From: Nitrosomonas aestuarii
GTDB lineage: Bacteria > Pseudomonadota > Gammaproteobacteria > Burkholderiales > Nitrosomonadaceae
Direction of reading: 5' to 3'
Length of the DNA: 60,566 nt
NCBI RefSeq assembly: GCF_003046585.1
Contig: NZ_QAAE01000019.1
Coordinates: 1-60,566 of the forward strand
Under the pieces are notes generated by a model, which worked only from the letters and a program-made list of their open reading frames with translations, searched no databases and was not told the origin of the DNA. This document shows positions 10,670 through 21,052 of this stretch, in pieces. Each line of letters starts with the position of its first letter. Position 1 is the stretch's first letter. Both the position numbers and the translations under genes were made by a program.

Positions 10670-11311
10670 ATGTCAACTCAAAATCTTGATAATTTTTCAA
10701 GCGCCGCATTATCGGGTTCTCAATACGTTTTAGCCCCCCTGCCCTATGCAGATAATGCATTGGAGCCTGTTATCTCTGCAAACACACTCAGCTTTCACTA
10801 TGGCAAACATCACAAAACTTATGTCGACAACTTAAACAAACTCGTCACAGGTACCGATTTTGAAGGTCAGTCACTTGAACAGATTATCCGTACGGTTGCA
10901 GGAAAAGCCGACAAAACAGGTATTTTTAACAATGCCGCACAGGTATGGAATCATATGTTCTACTGGCATAGCCTCAGCCCAAATGGCGGTGGCGAACCTT
11001 CATCAGATCTTAAGCAAAAAATCGAACAGTCATTCGGCAGCCTAGACGCCTGTAAAAAAGAATTTGCAAATGCTGCCATGACACAATTTGGCAGCGGCTG
11101 GGCCTGGCTGGTACAGGACGGTGACAAAATCGCTGTCGCCAAAACCAGCAATGCCGAATCGCCCATTACACAAAATATAAGACCCCTGCTAACGATTGAT
11201 GTCTGGGAACATGCGTACTATCTTGATTACCAGAACCGCCGCGTAGATTATGTCAATACAATCCTGGATAAACTGATTAACTGGGAATTTGCGCAAGCTA
11301 ATCTCGGATAA
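10670..11311 (+). CDS. sodB: Superoxide dismutase, iron type
   Basis: A 213-residue Fe/Mn superoxide dismutase that detoxifies superoxide. Metal ligands are visible in [20 protein letters not shown] and [15 protein letters not shown]. The sequence [13 protein letters not shown] places the active-site glutamine in the position typical of the iron enzyme rather than the manganese form. There is a good ribosome site (TAGGAG) eight bases upstream. An N-terminal extension of ~15 residues before the usual start of SodB lacks an obvious signal peptide, so the enzyme is likely cytoplasmic. It lies 29 bases before hisG. Confidence 0.95.
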   Translation: MSTQNLDNFSSAALSGSQYVLAPLPYADNALEPVISANTLSFHYGKHHKTYVDNLNKLVTGTDFEGQSLEQIIRTVAGKADKTGIFNNAAQVWNHMFYWHSLSPNGGGEPSSDLKQKIEQSFGSLDACKKEFANAAMTQFGSGWAWLVQDGDKIAVAKTSNAESPITQNIRPLLTIDVWEHAYYLDYQNRRVDYVNTILDKLINWEFAQANLG

Positions 11312-11340
11312 TTGCACGATATAAAATTAAAACAGGTTTT

Positions 11341-11985
11341 ATGACTGATATAACCATCGCTCTTTCAAAGGGGCGAATTTTTGACGATACAGCACCGTTA
11401 TTAGCAGCCGCCGGCATCATAGCTCAAGATGATCCTGAAGCATCACGCAAACTGATACTCTCAACCAACCGTGCTAACGTGCGGTTGGTAATTGTACGGG
11501 CTTCCGACGTACCAACCTACGTACAGTATGGAGCCGCTGATTTGGGCATTGCGGGCAAGGATGTTTTACTTGAACATGGCGGCGACGGCCTTTATCAGCC
11601 GCTTGATCTAAATATTGCTCGCTGCCGGATGATGGTTGCTGTACCCGATGGGTTTGATTATGAATCAGCTGTTCGTCAGGGCGCACGGTTAAGAATCGCT
11701 ACCAAGTATCTGCAAACAGCCCGTGAGCACTTTGCCGATAAAGGGGTGCATGTCGATCTTATCAAACTATATGGCTCAATGGAGCTTGCGCCATTAGTCG
11801 GACTTGCAGATGCTATTGTTGATCTGGTATCAACCGGTAGCACACTGAAGGCTAACTATCTGCATGCTGTGGAAGAAATCATGCCGATTTCCTCCCGGCT
11901 GATTATCAATCAAGCAGCCTTAAAACTGAAACGCAAAGCGATTCAGCCCATATTGAATGCATTCTCGAATGCCATCAAAAATTGA
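11341..11985 (+). CDS. hisG: ATP phosphoribosyltransferase, short form
   Basis: First enzyme of histidine synthesis, joining ATP and PRPP. At 214 residues it is the short HisG, which lacks the C-terminal regulatory domain and in known cases needs the HisZ subunit; hisZ is not in the window. Family sequence includes [13 protein letters not shown] at the start, [16 protein letters not shown], and [12 protein letters not shown] for the PRPP site. It is 43 bases upstream of hisD, so the two are probably cotranscribed. Confidence 0.96.
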   Translation: MTDITIALSKGRIFDDTAPLLAAAGIIAQDDPEASRKLILSTNRANVRLVIVRASDVPTYVQYGAADLGIAGKDVLLEHGGDGLYQPLDLNIARCRMMVAVPDGFDYESAVRQGARLRIATKYLQTAREHFADKGVHVDLIKLYGSMELAPLVGLADAIVDLVSTGSTLKANYLHAVEEIMPISSRLIINQAALKLKRKAIQPILNAFSNAIKN

Positions 11986-12028
11986 CTTGATATAGCTTCT
12001 CGCTAACCTATCTGGACGCCTTATTCGC

Positions 12029-13333
12029 ATGGTACAAATAAAACGACTCAATTCAACCGACAGCAGCTTTAATCAGGCGCTGCAGCAGTTACTGGCTTTT
12101 GAAAATGCGATGGATGAATCAATTGACACCACCGTCGCACAGATTCTGTCCGAGATAAAAAAACGCGGAGATGAAGCGCTGATTGAATTTACCAATCGGT
12201 TTGACCATGTAAATGTCACTTCAATGACAGAACTGGAGTTAACGCAGGATAATCTGCAACAATCATTGTCATCCTTGTCGATAGCACAACGCCAGGCGCT
12301 TGAACATGCAGCCGAACGAATCAAAACATACCACGATAAACAGGTCGCCGCTTCATGGCATTATCAGGAATCTGACAATACCATACTCGGCCAGAAAGTC
12401 ACCCCACTGGATCGTGTCGGACTCTATGTTCCGGGTGGCAAAGCTTCTTATCCATCTTCAGTACTGATGAACGCTATTCCTGCCAAGGTTGCAGGTGTTC
12501 AAGAACTCATTATGGTCGTACCAACACCCAATGGTGAAAAAAGCGACTTGGTTCTGGCAGCAGCGGCAATTAGTCAGGTCGATCGTGTTTTCACCGTTGG
12601 TGGTGCTCAGGCCGTCGCCGCACTTGCTTATGGCACGAAAACCATACAACAAGTCGATAAAATCGTGGGACCTGGCAACGCCTATGTCGCTGCCGCTAAA
12701 CGCCGCGTTTTTGGTATTGTGGGTATCGACATGATCGCCGGTCCATCTGAGATTCTGGTTATTTGTGATGGTAAAACCAATCCGGACTGGATAGCAATGG
12801 ACTTATTTTCTCAGGCTGAACATGACGAAATGGCGCAGTCGATTTTGCTGTCGCCCGACGCTGGTTTCCTCAATCAAGTCGCACAAAGTATTGATAAACA
12901 GATCAATGACATGCCTCGGAAAAATGTAATTCGTGTTTCGCTCGAGAACCGAGGTGCATTGATACAGGTCCAGGATTTAGATGAGGCGTGTGCAATTGCC
13001 AACAGAATCTCTCCTGAACATCTGGAGCTCTCCGTTGATAATCCTGATAAATGCCTAGAAAAAATCAGGCACGCTGGCGCCATATTTATGGGACGGCATA
13101 CTTGCGAAGCATTAGGAGACTATTGTGCGGGCCCCAATCATGTGTTACCGACTTCACGCACAGCACGTTTTTCTTCCCCACTGGGTGTATATGATTTTCA
13201 GAAACGCAGCAGCCTCATACAGGTTTCCGAGCAAGGCGCCACCAAGCTGGGTAAGATCGCTTCCATTCTGGCCAATGGCGAAGGACTATCGGCACATGCC
13301 AGATCGGCCGAATACCGCTTCAAGGTTGAGTAG
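12029..13333 (+). CDS. hisD: Histidinol dehydrogenase
   Basis: Zinc-dependent NAD enzyme of 434 residues that catalyses the last two steps of histidine synthesis. The family signatures [57 protein letters not shown] and [13 protein letters not shown] are present; the AEHDE and EHLE histidines are expected to be metal or catalytic residues. It follows hisG and is 29 bases before the rRNA methyltransferase gene. Confidence 0.97.
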   Translation: MVQIKRLNSTDSSFNQALQQLLAFENAMDESIDTTVAQILSEIKKRGDEALIEFTNRFDHVNVTSMTELELTQDNLQQSLSSLSIAQRQALEHAAERIKTYHDKQVAASWHYQESDNTILGQKVTPLDRVGLYVPGGKASYPSSVLMNAIPAKVAGVQELIMVVPTPNGEKSDLVLAAAAISQVDRVFTVGGAQAVAALAYGTKTIQQVDKIVGPGNAYVAAAKRRVFGIVGIDMIAGPSEILVICDGKTNPDWIAMDLFSQAEHDEMAQSILLSPDAGFLNQVAQSIDKQINDMPRKNVIRVSLENRGALIQVQDLDEACAIANRISPEHLELSVDNPDKCLEKIRHAGAIFMGRHTCEALGDYCAGPNHVLPTSRTARFSSPLGVYDFQKRSSLIQVSEQGATKLGKIASILANGEGLSAHARSAEYRFKVE

Positions 13334-13362
13334 CCTACAACAACCCTGCGGCAGTAGCAGAA

Positions 13363-14172
13363 ATGCATCTGATAACTTCTCGCGAACACCCGGTCGTAAA
13401 ACAATTCGTCAAGCTGCAAAAATCCGCTCAGTTACGTAAAAAGTGTGGCGCCACCATCCTTGATGGCGTGCATCTAATACATTCTTGTCTCTTCACTGCT
13501 GGAACACCGGTAGTGCCGAATTATCTTGTGGTCAGTGAGTCCGGTCAGAACAACAAGGAAATCAAATCGCTGCTGGAAGTCTGTATATATCACAAAGAAA
13601 CACAAGTGTTTTTGGTTATTGATAGTCTTTTTCAAAGAATATCTCCAGTAAAAACGCCCACAGGCATCCTGGCACAGATCACCATTCCCGAGCCGGAGAA
13701 ACCGCCCATTTCCACTAATCGGGATTCAATTTTCTGCGTTTTGCTTGAAGCAATTCAGGATCCTGGTAATTTAGGCACAATACTGCGTTCTGCTGCCGCT
13801 GCCAACGTCACCGATATCTATTTATCCAAAGATTGTGCTGACGCTTGGTCTCCCAAAACGCTACGCGCAGGAATGGGCGCGCATTTCTTGCTAAGGATTC
13901 ATACTGATTGCAATCTCGTTGAAATTGTCAGGCATTTCCGAGGACAAATTTTAGCTACATCACCCCGTGCACCCAAAAGTCTTTATCAATCTGATTTAAC
14001 AAAGCCTACTGCTTTTATTTTCGGGAATGAAGGAGCAGGATTGTCAAATGAAATCCTTCGGGCCGCAAATGAGATTATTTCTATTCCGATGCCCGGAAAA
14101 ACGGAATCTCTCAATGCCGCAACCGCCGTAACGATTTGCCTGTTCGAGAAAGTACGCCAAGATATATATTAG
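13363..14172 (+). CDS. TrmH/SpoU family RNA 2'-O-methyltransferase
   Basis: A 269-residue SPOUT-class methyltransferase that probably transfers a methyl from S-adenosylmethionine to a ribose in rRNA or tRNA. The N-terminal substrate-binding part starts ITSREHPVVKQFVKLQKS, like the RlmB/TrmH relatives. The three SPOUT motifs are seen: LEAIQDPGNLGTILRSAAA, FIFGNEGAGLSNEI and IPMPGKTESLNAATAV, which form the knotted cofactor site. The target nucleotide cannot be told from sequence. It may be read from the hisGD transcript. Confidence 0.88.
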   Translation: MHLITSREHPVVKQFVKLQKSAQLRKKCGATILDGVHLIHSCLFTAGTPVVPNYLVVSESGQNNKEIKSLLEVCIYHKETQVFLVIDSLFQRISPVKTPTGILAQITIPEPEKPPISTNRDSIFCVLLEAIQDPGNLGTILRSAAAANVTDIYLSKDCADAWSPKTLRAGMGAHFLLRIHTDCNLVEIVRHFRGQILATSPRAPKSLYQSDLTKPTAFIFGNEGAGLSNEILRAANEIISIPMPGKTESLNAATAVTICLFEKVRQDIY

Positions 14173-14273
14173 CAACCCGATTATCAAACCCGGCATAGAC
14201 ATATGGATTGGAACTTAAAATCGTTGCGGTGTATCATAACTGTGATTCATTTATGCATTAATTTGGAGGAAAC

Positions 14274-14627
14274 ATGAGATTTACTGTTGCATCAATCGCG
14301 GTTTTAATAAGCAGTTTGCTTTTTTATCCCTTTAATACACTGGCATTACATCATGAGGAATCGCGCACAGCCGCAGCCGCAGCCGATAAACAATATCCCA
14401 ACAATGAGGGTAAAGTTGTTGATGTCCTGGACACCACAGGCTACACCTATATGGAACTTGAAAACGGAGACAGACGCTTCTGGATTGCCGCACCGACAAC
14501 AAAAGTCAATAAGGGCGATCATATCCGCTTTGTAGAAAGCATGTCGATGGAAAATTTTACAAGCAAAACTTTAAATCGCACATTTAGACGCGTTATTTTT
14601 GTCTCATCTACAATGATTAAAAAATAA
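14274..14627 (+). CDS. Exported NrfJ-like small protein
   Basis: A 117-residue protein with a hydrophobic signal peptide (cleavage plausible after LALA, residue ~25). The mature part reads GKVVDVLDTTGYTYMELENG, then WIAAPTTKVNKGDHIRF and MENFTSKTLNRTFRRVIFVSS, which resembles the NrfJ/OB-fold-like periplasmic proteins linked to cytochrome c nitrite reductase gene sets in other bacteria. No nrf or cytochrome gene is nearby. A good ribosome site (TTGGAGGAAAC) precedes the ATG. It ends two bases before the convergent uvrB stop. The family match is from memory; the function is unknown. Confidence 0.7.
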   Translation: MRFTVASIAVLISSLLFYPFNTLALHHEESRTAAAAADKQYPNNEGKVVDVLDTTGYTYMELENGDRRFWIAAPTTKVNKGDHIRFVESMSMENFTSKTLNRTFRRVIFVSSTMIKK

Positions 14628-14629
14628 GC

Positions 14630-16660
14630 TCATTCAATTTCAGCAGCACCAATAAATAATTTGTTCTTCAAACGTTTGATTTCATCCCGATACTGTGAAG
14701 CCTGTTCGAACTCCAAGTTTTTGGCTGCATTCAGCATGAGTTTTTCCAATCGTTGAATTTCCTTGCTGACTTGGCGCGCATCCATTGATTTATAATTTGC
14801 CAGCAGTTCACTTGCTTTCAGTTCTTTTTGCGCTGTATCGAAACTGTAGACACCGTCAATTAAATCTTTAATACGCTTGTGTACAGTACGGGGTGTAATT
14901 TGATGCTGCTGATTAAAAGCGCATTGTTTTTCGCGGCGACGATTTGTTTCATCTATTGCCAAACGTATCGACCGTGTAATCCGATCTGCATACAGAATAG
15001 CAGTCCCGTTAATATGACGGGCTGCTCTGCCAATGGTCTGAATTAAAGAACGCTCTGAACGTAGAAAACCTTCTTTGTCGGCATCAAGTATCGCCACCAG
15101 CGAGACTTCCGGAATATCCAGCCCCTCGCGCAACAGATTAATGCCTACCAGCACATCAAATTCACCCAGCCGCAAATCACGAATAATTTCTACACGCTCT
15201 ACAGTGTCGATGTCCGAATGAAGATAACGCACTTTGATCTGGTAGTCCGAAAAATAATCAGTTAAATCCTCAGCCATTCGCTTAGTCAATGTTGTCACCA
15301 ACACACGTTCATTCTTGGCAACGCGTAGATTTACTTCAGACATAAGATCATCCACCTGAGTGGTTACCGGGCGCACCTCTATGACCGGATCGACAAGCCC
15401 TGTCGGACGCACCACTTGTTCAACGGTTTGTCCGCTATGTTTGTGCTCATAATCCGCTGGTGTTGCGGATATAAAAATAGTTTGCGGCATCATTTTCTCA
15501 AATTCTTCAAATTTGAGCGGGCGGTTATCCAATGCCGAAGGTAAGCGGAAACCATATTGAACCAGGTTTTCCTTACGGGAACGATCTCCTTTGTACATGC
15601 CGCCAATCTGAGGCACTGTTACATGACTCTCGTCGATATACATGAGTGCGTTTTTTGGTAAATAATCGATTAGTGTAGGCGGCGGTTCGCCTGGTTTTTT
15701 ACCCGAAAGATGCCGGGAATAATTTTCGATACCTTTGCAAAAACCGAGTTCGTTCAGCATTTCAAGATCAAAACGAGTTCGCTGTTCGAGACGTTGTGCT
15801 TCAACCAAATGATGATTCTGGTAAAGATAATCCAAACGCGCTCTCAATTCGATCTTAATGGATTCCATTGCGCGTAGCGTTGTGCTTCTAGGTGTCACGT
15901 AATGACTGGAAGGATAAACGGTATAGCGTGACAATTTTTGCAAAACACGCCCGGTCAATGGATCAAATAATGACAGGTCTTCGACTTCATCATCAAATAA
16001 CGAAATACGCACAGCAGCCTCAGAACTTTCTGCCGGAAAAACATCCAACACATCCCCTCTGACACGAAATATTCCGCGCGAAAATTCCAGTTCATTACGG
16101 TTGTACTGCATTTCAATCAAACGTTTGATAATGTCACGTTGCGAATATTTTTCGTTCACCCGCAAATGCAAAATCATGCCATGATAATCAACAGGATCGC
16201 CTATACCGTAGATGCAGGAAACGGTGGCTACAATAATGACGTCTTCTCGTTCGAGTAACGATTTGGTCGCCGACAATCGCATTTGCTCGATATGCGCATT
16301 GATACTTGAATCTTTTTCTATGAACAGATCTCGCGATGGTACATATGCTTCGGGTTGATAGTAATCATAATAGGAGACAAAATATTCAACAGCATTTTCC
16401 GGGAAAAATTCGCGCATTTCTGCGTACAGCTGCGCCGCCAGCGTTTTATTCGGCGCAATCAGTATCGCTGGTCGACCCAGTCGGGCGATTACATTCGCAA
16501 TGGTAAATGTCTTGCCCGAACCCGTAACACCCAACAAGGTTTGATAGGCTAATCCATCGTTAATACCATCAATCAAGTTTGTAATTGCATTCGGCTGATC
16601 GCCGGCTGGTTCGAACGATTGATGTAATTTATATAAACTATTGGGGAAGGTCTCAATCAC
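14630..16660 (-). CDS. uvrB: Excinuclease ABC subunit B
   Basis: The DNA-damage verification helicase of nucleotide excision repair, 676 residues. It has Walker A ([10 protein letters not shown]), the beta-hairpin [15 protein letters not shown] that clamps one DNA strand, helicase motifs [20 protein letters not shown] and [16 protein letters not shown], and the C-terminal UVR domain (residues ~635-670, [16 protein letters not shown]) that binds UvrC. Length is typical. It is divergent from the aminotransferase gene; the 83-base gap should hold its promoter. Confidence 0.97.
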   Translation of the reverse strand: MIETFPNSLYKLHQSFEPAGDQPNAITNLIDGINDGLAYQTLLGVTGSGKTFTIANVIARLGRPAILIAPNKTLAAQLYAEMREFFPENAVEYFVSYYDYYQPEAYVPSRDLFIEKDSSINAHIEQMRLSATKSLLEREDVIIVATVSCIYGIGDPVDYHGMILHLRVNEKYSQRDIIKRLIEMQYNRNELEFSRGIFRVRGDVLDVFPAESSEAAVRISLFDDEVEDLSLFDPLTGRVLQKLSRYTVYPSSHYVTPRSTTLRAMESIKIELRARLDYLYQNHHLVEAQRLEQRTRFDLEMLNELGFCKGIENYSRHLSGKKPGEPPPTLIDYLPKNALMYIDESHVTVPQIGGMYKGDRSRKENLVQYGFRLPSALDNRPLKFEEFEKMMPQTIFISATPADYEHKHSGQTVEQVVRPTGLVDPVIEVRPVTTQVDDLMSEVNLRVAKNERVLVTTLTKRMAEDLTDYFSDYQIKVRYLHSDIDTVERVEIIRDLRLGEFDVLVGINLLREGLDIPEVSLVAILDADKEGFLRSERSLIQTIGRAARHINGTAILYADRITRSIRLAIDETNRRREKQCAFNQQHQITPRTVHKRIKDLIDGVYSFDTAQKELKASELLANYKSMDARQVSKEIQRLEKLMLNAAKNLEFEQASQYRDEIKRLKNKLFIGAAEIE

Positions 16661-16743
16661 AGGTATAATTCCAAAGTCTTGAATTTCGTTTACCAGTTTA
16701 TTCTAACATGCCGGTCTGCCTATTTTAGAGTGAGGAATTTGTT

Positions 16744-17940
16744 GTGCAACTTTCTAACCGCGTACAAGCCATTAAACCTTCTCCAACACTCGCTGTTACA
16801 GCCCGTGCAGCGCGATTAAAGGCTGAGGGTAAGGACATTATTGGTTTAGGTGCCGGAGAACCTGATTTCGATACACCCCAACATATCAAAAATGCTGCGA
16901 TCGAAGCAATCAACAAGGGGCTCACGAAATATACTGCCGTAGGTGGAACACCGGGCTTGAAAAATGCCATTATTGCAAAATTCAAACGTGAAAATAACTT
17001 TGAATATGAAGCCAAACAGATATTGGTTTCCTGTGGCGGCAAACAAAGTTTCTTTAACCTGGTATTAGCCACACTCGATCCTGGCGATGAAGTCATTATT
17101 CCCGCGCCCTATTGGGTCTCATACCCGGATATCGTCCTTATCGCCGAAGGCAAACCAGTATTTATCGAGACAGGTATTGAACAAGGCTTTAAAATTACAG
17201 CCGGGCAACTCGAGAATGCCATTACACCCCGAACTAAAATGTTCGTTATCAACAGCCCCAGCAATCCTACAGGTGCTGTTTATACTCTGGAAGAACTGAA
17301 ATCATTAGGTGAAATACTAAGAAAACACCCACAAGTTCTGATTGCCACCGATGATATGTACGAGCATATCCTTTTATCTGATAATCAATTTGTCAATATT
17401 GTGAATGCTTGTCCCGATTTACACTCACGAACAGTTGTTCTGAATGGTGTATCTAAAGCCTATTCAATGACTGGATGGCGGATTGGATATTGTGGAGGAC
17501 CCGCTGAAATCATTACAGCGATGGAAAATATACAGTCTCAAAGTACTTCCAATCCATGCTCTGTATCACAAGCTGCTGCCGAAATGGCACTTAATGGCGA
17601 TCAATCCTGTATTAAGCCCATGATTACTGCATTCATAGAACGCAATAATTTTGTTACTGAGCATTTAAATCAATGTAACGGAGTTCAATGCTTAAAATCA
17701 GATGGCGCTTTTTATGCTTTTGCAGATGCACGTGAAGCGATTGAGCGTTTACATACAAGAGGGATTATTAAAAATAAAAACGACTTGGAATTCAGTGAAT
17801 ACCTTCTGGAAAAATCGGGTGTGGCGATTGTTCCAGGTTCAGCATTCGGCAGCGAAGGTTACATGCGATTATCATTCGCGACCTCCTTGGATAACTTAAC
17901 AAAAGCACTTGAGCGCATAAGGAATGCTTTAAACCACTGA
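16744..17940 (+). CDS. aspC: Pyridoxal-phosphate aminotransferase, aspartate type
   Basis: A class I/II aminotransferase of 398 residues, most like the Ib-type aspartate aminotransferases that interconvert aspartate and glutamate. Visible motifs are GLGAGEPDFDTP, the NSPSNPTGAVYT loop, and SKAYSMTGWRIGYCGGP with the PLP-binding lysine. The start is a GTG with GAGG upstream. Some family members also accept aromatic amino acids or prephenate, so the exact substrate is inferred. Confidence 0.88.
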   Translation: MQLSNRVQAIKPSPTLAVTARAARLKAEGKDIIGLGAGEPDFDTPQHIKNAAIEAINKGLTKYTAVGGTPGLKNAIIAKFKRENNFEYEAKQILVSCGGKQSFFNLVLATLDPGDEVIIPAPYWVSYPDIVLIAEGKPVFIETGIEQGFKITAGQLENAITPRTKMFVINSPSNPTGAVYTLEELKSLGEILRKHPQVLIATDDMYEHILLSDNQFVNIVNACPDLHSRTVVLNGVSKAYSMTGWRIGYCGGPAEIITAMENIQSQSTSNPCSVSQAAAEMALNGDQSCIKPMITAFIERNNFVTEHLNQCNGVQCLKSDGAFYAFADAREAIERLHTRGIIKNKNDLEFSEYLLEKSGVAIVPGSAFGSEGYMRLSFATSLDNLTKALERIRNALNH

Positions 17941-18018
17941 ATTATCATATCTTATTAAACCATAATTTTTTTCCAATCGAACATCTTATTGAAAATTACC
18001 TTGCTGATAACTTACTCA

Positions 18019-18558
18019 TTAACACAGCTCCGATTCGGCGGCCGCCTTCTTGGTCTTTCCTGCTCTGGAAGGAATATTACATAATCCGCATACATGATTT
18101 GAATGTATATCAAGCGAATGTACTAAGAATTTTCCACCACATTGTACACAGGGTGTCACACATAATACTTCGCTTTCTACGAAACGAATCAAGGTCCATG
18201 CACGCGTAAGACTTAACACCTGCTCCGGCTTATTTGCCTCAATATGCTCCAAGTATAATTTATAACTCTTTATAAGAGTATCAATACTATTCGTATCGGA
18301 GTAAGTAGTAATGTAATTATAAATATTAAAGAATAATGAAGAGTGCATGTTAGGCTGCCAACTCATAAACCAATCTTCCGAGTATGGCAACATACCTTTC
18401 GGCGGAGATACTCCTCTGATTTCTTTATATAATTTAACGAGCCTTTCGCGACTTAGGTTGGAATTTACTTCCAACACCTGCAGACGTGCACCCAGTTTGA
18501 TCAGATCCGAAGCCAGTTGAATCTGCTTAGCTTCGGTAAGTATGCTTCGATTACGCAT
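18019..18558 (-). CDS. flhC: Flagellar transcriptional regulator FlhC
   Basis: FlhC, 179 residues, the DNA-binding partner in the FlhD4C2 complex that switches on class 2 flagellar genes. The N-terminus (LASDLIKLGARLQVLEVNSNLSR) and the GVSPPKGMLPYSEDWF segment match the family. Four cysteines in CVTPCVQCGGKF and HVCGLCN form the known zinc site. It lies 32 bases downstream of flhD. Confidence 0.95.
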   Translation of the reverse strand: MRNRSILTEAKQIQLASDLIKLGARLQVLEVNSNLSRERLVKLYKEIRGVSPPKGMLPYSEDWFMSWQPNMHSSLFFNIYNYITTYSDTNSIDTLIKSYKLYLEHIEANKPEQVLSLTRAWTLIRFVESEVLCVTPCVQCGGKFLVHSLDIHSNHVCGLCNIPSRAGKTKKAAAESELC

Positions 18559-18590
18559 TTCTACTTCCTCATAGAAGAACGACCAAAAAC

Positions 18591-18914
18591 TTAAGCAACC
18601 GCTTCAGCGAGTTGTCCAGCCATTAATATCGCAGCATGTGATTGAGAAACCGCATTATTATCATCTCGATTATTACCGGATAGTAATTCAGCAATGAGGG
18701 TATCATTGAATCTAAAACGACAGAGCAGGCTGTTGGATGAAGCCATTTTGAGGAGTTGACTTGTAGTTAGTTTCTCAATAATATCAGCGACATCTTGGTT
18801 GACACCCAGTCGATACATTGCTGCAACTTTATCTTCACGTATCAATTGTTGAGCCAATAACAAATAACCTAAATTGATTTCTCTGATTTCATCAAGAAGC
18901 TGCTTTGTTTCCAT
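18591..18914 (-). CDS. flhD: Flagellar transcriptional regulator FlhD
   Basis: FlhD, 107 residues, the partner of FlhC. It starts at METKQLLDEIREINLGYL, preceded by AGGAGA at the right spacing; an in-frame ATG 69 bases upstream has no ribosome site and is rejected. The segment LAQQLIREDKVAAMYRLG is characteristic. A long upstream gap (18915-19203) is compatible with the long regulated leader seen for flhDC in enteric bacteria, and it contains an RcsB-box-like palindrome. Confidence 0.94.
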   Translation of the reverse strand: METKQLLDEIREINLGYLLLAQQLIREDKVAAMYRLGVNQDVADIIEKLTTSQLLKMASSNSLLCRFRFNDTLIAELLSGNNRDDNNAVSQSHAAILMAGQLAEAVA

Positions 18915-19020
18915 CTTAAATTTCTCCTGTTTACAAAACACAACGATCAATACAACTAATATGCGTGTATTTTCGATCCTCACAGAATATAAGTAAATGG
19001 AAACAAAACCAAAACAACAC

Positions 19021-19058
19021 TAGGAAAATCTCTTATCACCCTATAGGAATTTTTCCTA
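19021..19058 (-). promoter_or_regulatory. Inverted repeats upstream of flhD resembling an RcsB box
   Basis: The forward strand carries TAGGAA-TTT-TTCCTA at 19044-19058, a perfect 6+6 palindrome, and a third TAGGAA copy at 19021 that can also pair with the TTTTCCTA arm. The sequence resembles the enteric RcsAB box (TAAGAATATTCCTA) and the variant known upstream of flhDC. It lies 130-145 bases before the flhD start. It may instead be a leader hairpin or a site for another regulator. No Rcs gene is in the window. Confidence 0.4.
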
Positions 19059-19203
19059 CATACTAAAAATAATCAAACGAATTTAATATGTTAAGTTAAA
19101 TATTTAAGGTTAACTATAAGATAAATTGTTACAGCTTGATAGTTTATTGACATACTGATGACTGCAGCCAGATGCATTGTTATATAGAAAACCCCCAATA
19201 GAA

Positions 19204-20922
19204 CTAGGAAAGGGTCCCGGTTTTTCGCCGTTCTAACAGCGCAAGAAAATCTTCAGCAATAATCGGTTCACTAAAAAGATTTCCCTGCGCATAGTCACAT
19301 TGTATTTCACACAAATATTCAAATTGTTCCTTGGTTGCTACACCTTCGGCTATAACAGATATTCCCAGGCTTCTTGCCAATGCATTGATTGCAGTCACAA
19401 TAGCAGTATTATCTGAATCAATTCCCAAATCTGAAGTCAATGCACTATCAATTTTCAAGCTATTAATTGGCAATTTTATTAACGATCCGATCGCAGAACC
19501 TCCTGTACCATAGCAATCAATCGAAAGCTTTATACCCATACCACCCAATTCTTGCAAATTATTCATGCTGATTTCAGCGTCTTGCAAAAAGGATTCGGTA
19601 AATTTTAATTCTAGCAAATTAGGGGCAAATCCGGTCTCAACAAGAACATCCTTGACATATTTTACAAACTGATTCTGATCGAGTTCAATGCTCGATATAC
19701 CAATTGTTACAGATAAAGCGCCATGCCCCATTTCATTCCATAGCTTAGTCTGCAAGCATGCCTGTTTAAGCATCCATTTACCAATTTCGAGAATCAAGCC
19801 GGTTTCGTAAGCCAGCGCAATAAATTTGCTTGTCGACAGTAGATCAATTTCTGGGTGATTACATCGTAAGATAGCTTCTGTTCCCTTTATATCACCCGTT
19901 TTAAGATCGACAATCGGTTCGTAATACACAGCAAACTCGTTATTTAAAAATGCTTTTCGCAATATTTCTCCAAGTTTCAGTTGCCTTGTTGCAGTCTCAC
20001 CAACCTTATTCATAAAATACCGACAGCTGTTACGCAGGTTATCCTGAGATTCAGAAAGCGTTTTTTCTGCAATTGCCAACAACATTGAAACATTACTGCC
20101 ATGAGCAGGATACACACTTACGCCAATATTTATTGTGGCGCAAAATTCAAAACCGTTAATCAAAATAGGTGTTGATACCATTTTCATGATCCGATCTGCA
20201 AACTTCTGAATATCTGCCAAACTGCTTACTTCGCAATTGAAAAAAGCAAATTTACTGCTTTCTATTCGAGACAAAAGGCATTTACTATTCGCATAAACCG
20301 ACATGCGATAAGAAAGTTGTTGAATCAACATGTCGCCAACATTATATCCATAGGTACTATTGATATAGGGAAGGCGGCCTATCTTTATAAAATATACTGC
20401 CGCCAGCTTGTCTGTATTAGATTCTTTGGACAAAATACTGGTAATCTTTTCACAAAACAAATTACGTTTAGGAAAACCCGTTAAGTCATCATAATAAGCC
20501 AGCCTATAAACTTTACTCTCAGCCTGCAACTTTGCCCGTCTTGTTTCTACATCCTTTAACTCTCTTTCGATTGCAAGCACTAGTCTAGCAACTTGACCCT
20601 TATAAATATAATCATGCACGCCATGGTGTATCGCAGAAATGGCTTTCACTTCATTCATTTCATCTGAATAAATAATAAAAGGTACATTACGACCAATCTG
20701 CTTCCAGATTTCCAGTGCATCCATAAAGTTAAAGGAATGTTCAGTATGATTACAAATCAGTACTTGCCAGTCATTCTCATAAAATACAGCCCGAATATCT
20801 TTTACATCCGTTATCGCTTTATAATGTATTCTGATATTAATCTTTGACAGATCAGCGTACAGAAGAGAAGCTTCAGCTTCTGAATACCCAACCATTAAAA
20901 TCTTTAAATTAATCCGTAACAT
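19204..20922 (-). CDS. REC-GGDEF-EAL protein with degenerate active sites
   Basis: A 572-residue three-domain protein of the cyclic-di-GMP family. Residues ~5-125 form a receiver-like domain: the acidic pair is replaced by GY (residues 12-13) and the phosphorylated Asp by Asn58, while the lysine in DYIYKG remains. Residues ~143-300 form a GGDEF domain in which the signature reads IESSKF. Residues ~320-560 form an EAL domain with EAI for EAL, GIS where NxS binds metal, and DCYGTG in place of DDFGTG, although AEGV and AQG remain. It therefore probably neither makes nor cleaves c-di-GMP and may act as a sensor or scaffold. It lies 289 bases upstream of flhD on the same strand, which hints at a role in motility control. 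Confidence 0.85.
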   Translation of the reverse strand: MLRINLKILMVGYSEAEASLLYADLSKINIRIHYKAITDVKDIRAVFYENDWQVLICNHTEHSFNFMDALEIWKQIGRNVPFIIYSDEMNEVKAISAIHHGVHDYIYKGQVARLVLAIERELKDVETRRAKLQAESKVYRLAYYDDLTGFPKRNLFCEKITSILSKESNTDKLAAVYFIKIGRLPYINSTYGYNVGDMLIQQLSYRMSVYANSKCLLSRIESSKFAFFNCEVSSLADIQKFADRIMKMVSTPILINGFEFCATINIGVSVYPAHGSNVSMLLAIAEKTLSESQDNLRNSCRYFMNKVGETATRQLKLGEILRKAFLNNEFAVYYEPIVDLKTGDIKGTEAILRCNHPEIDLLSTSKFIALAYETGLILEIGKWMLKQACLQTKLWNEMGHGALSVTIGISSIELDQNQFVKYVKDVLVETGFAPNLLELKFTESFLQDAEISMNNLQELGGMGIKLSIDCYGTGGSAIGSLIKLPINSLKIDSALTSDLGIDSDNTAIVTAINALARSLGISVIAEGVATKEQFEYLCEIQCDYAQGNLFSEPIIAEDFLALLERRKTGTLS

Positions 20923-21052
20923 AACTAGATTTACAATGTTTTATCATATTGTTTTTTACGGTTCTTTTTCAAGAAACTTTAAAGAGAACAAAAATCCTAT
21001 ATAACTAGACTCCTTTGCGTAATCGGTGGAGAGTGGAGTGCCTCAATTTTCC

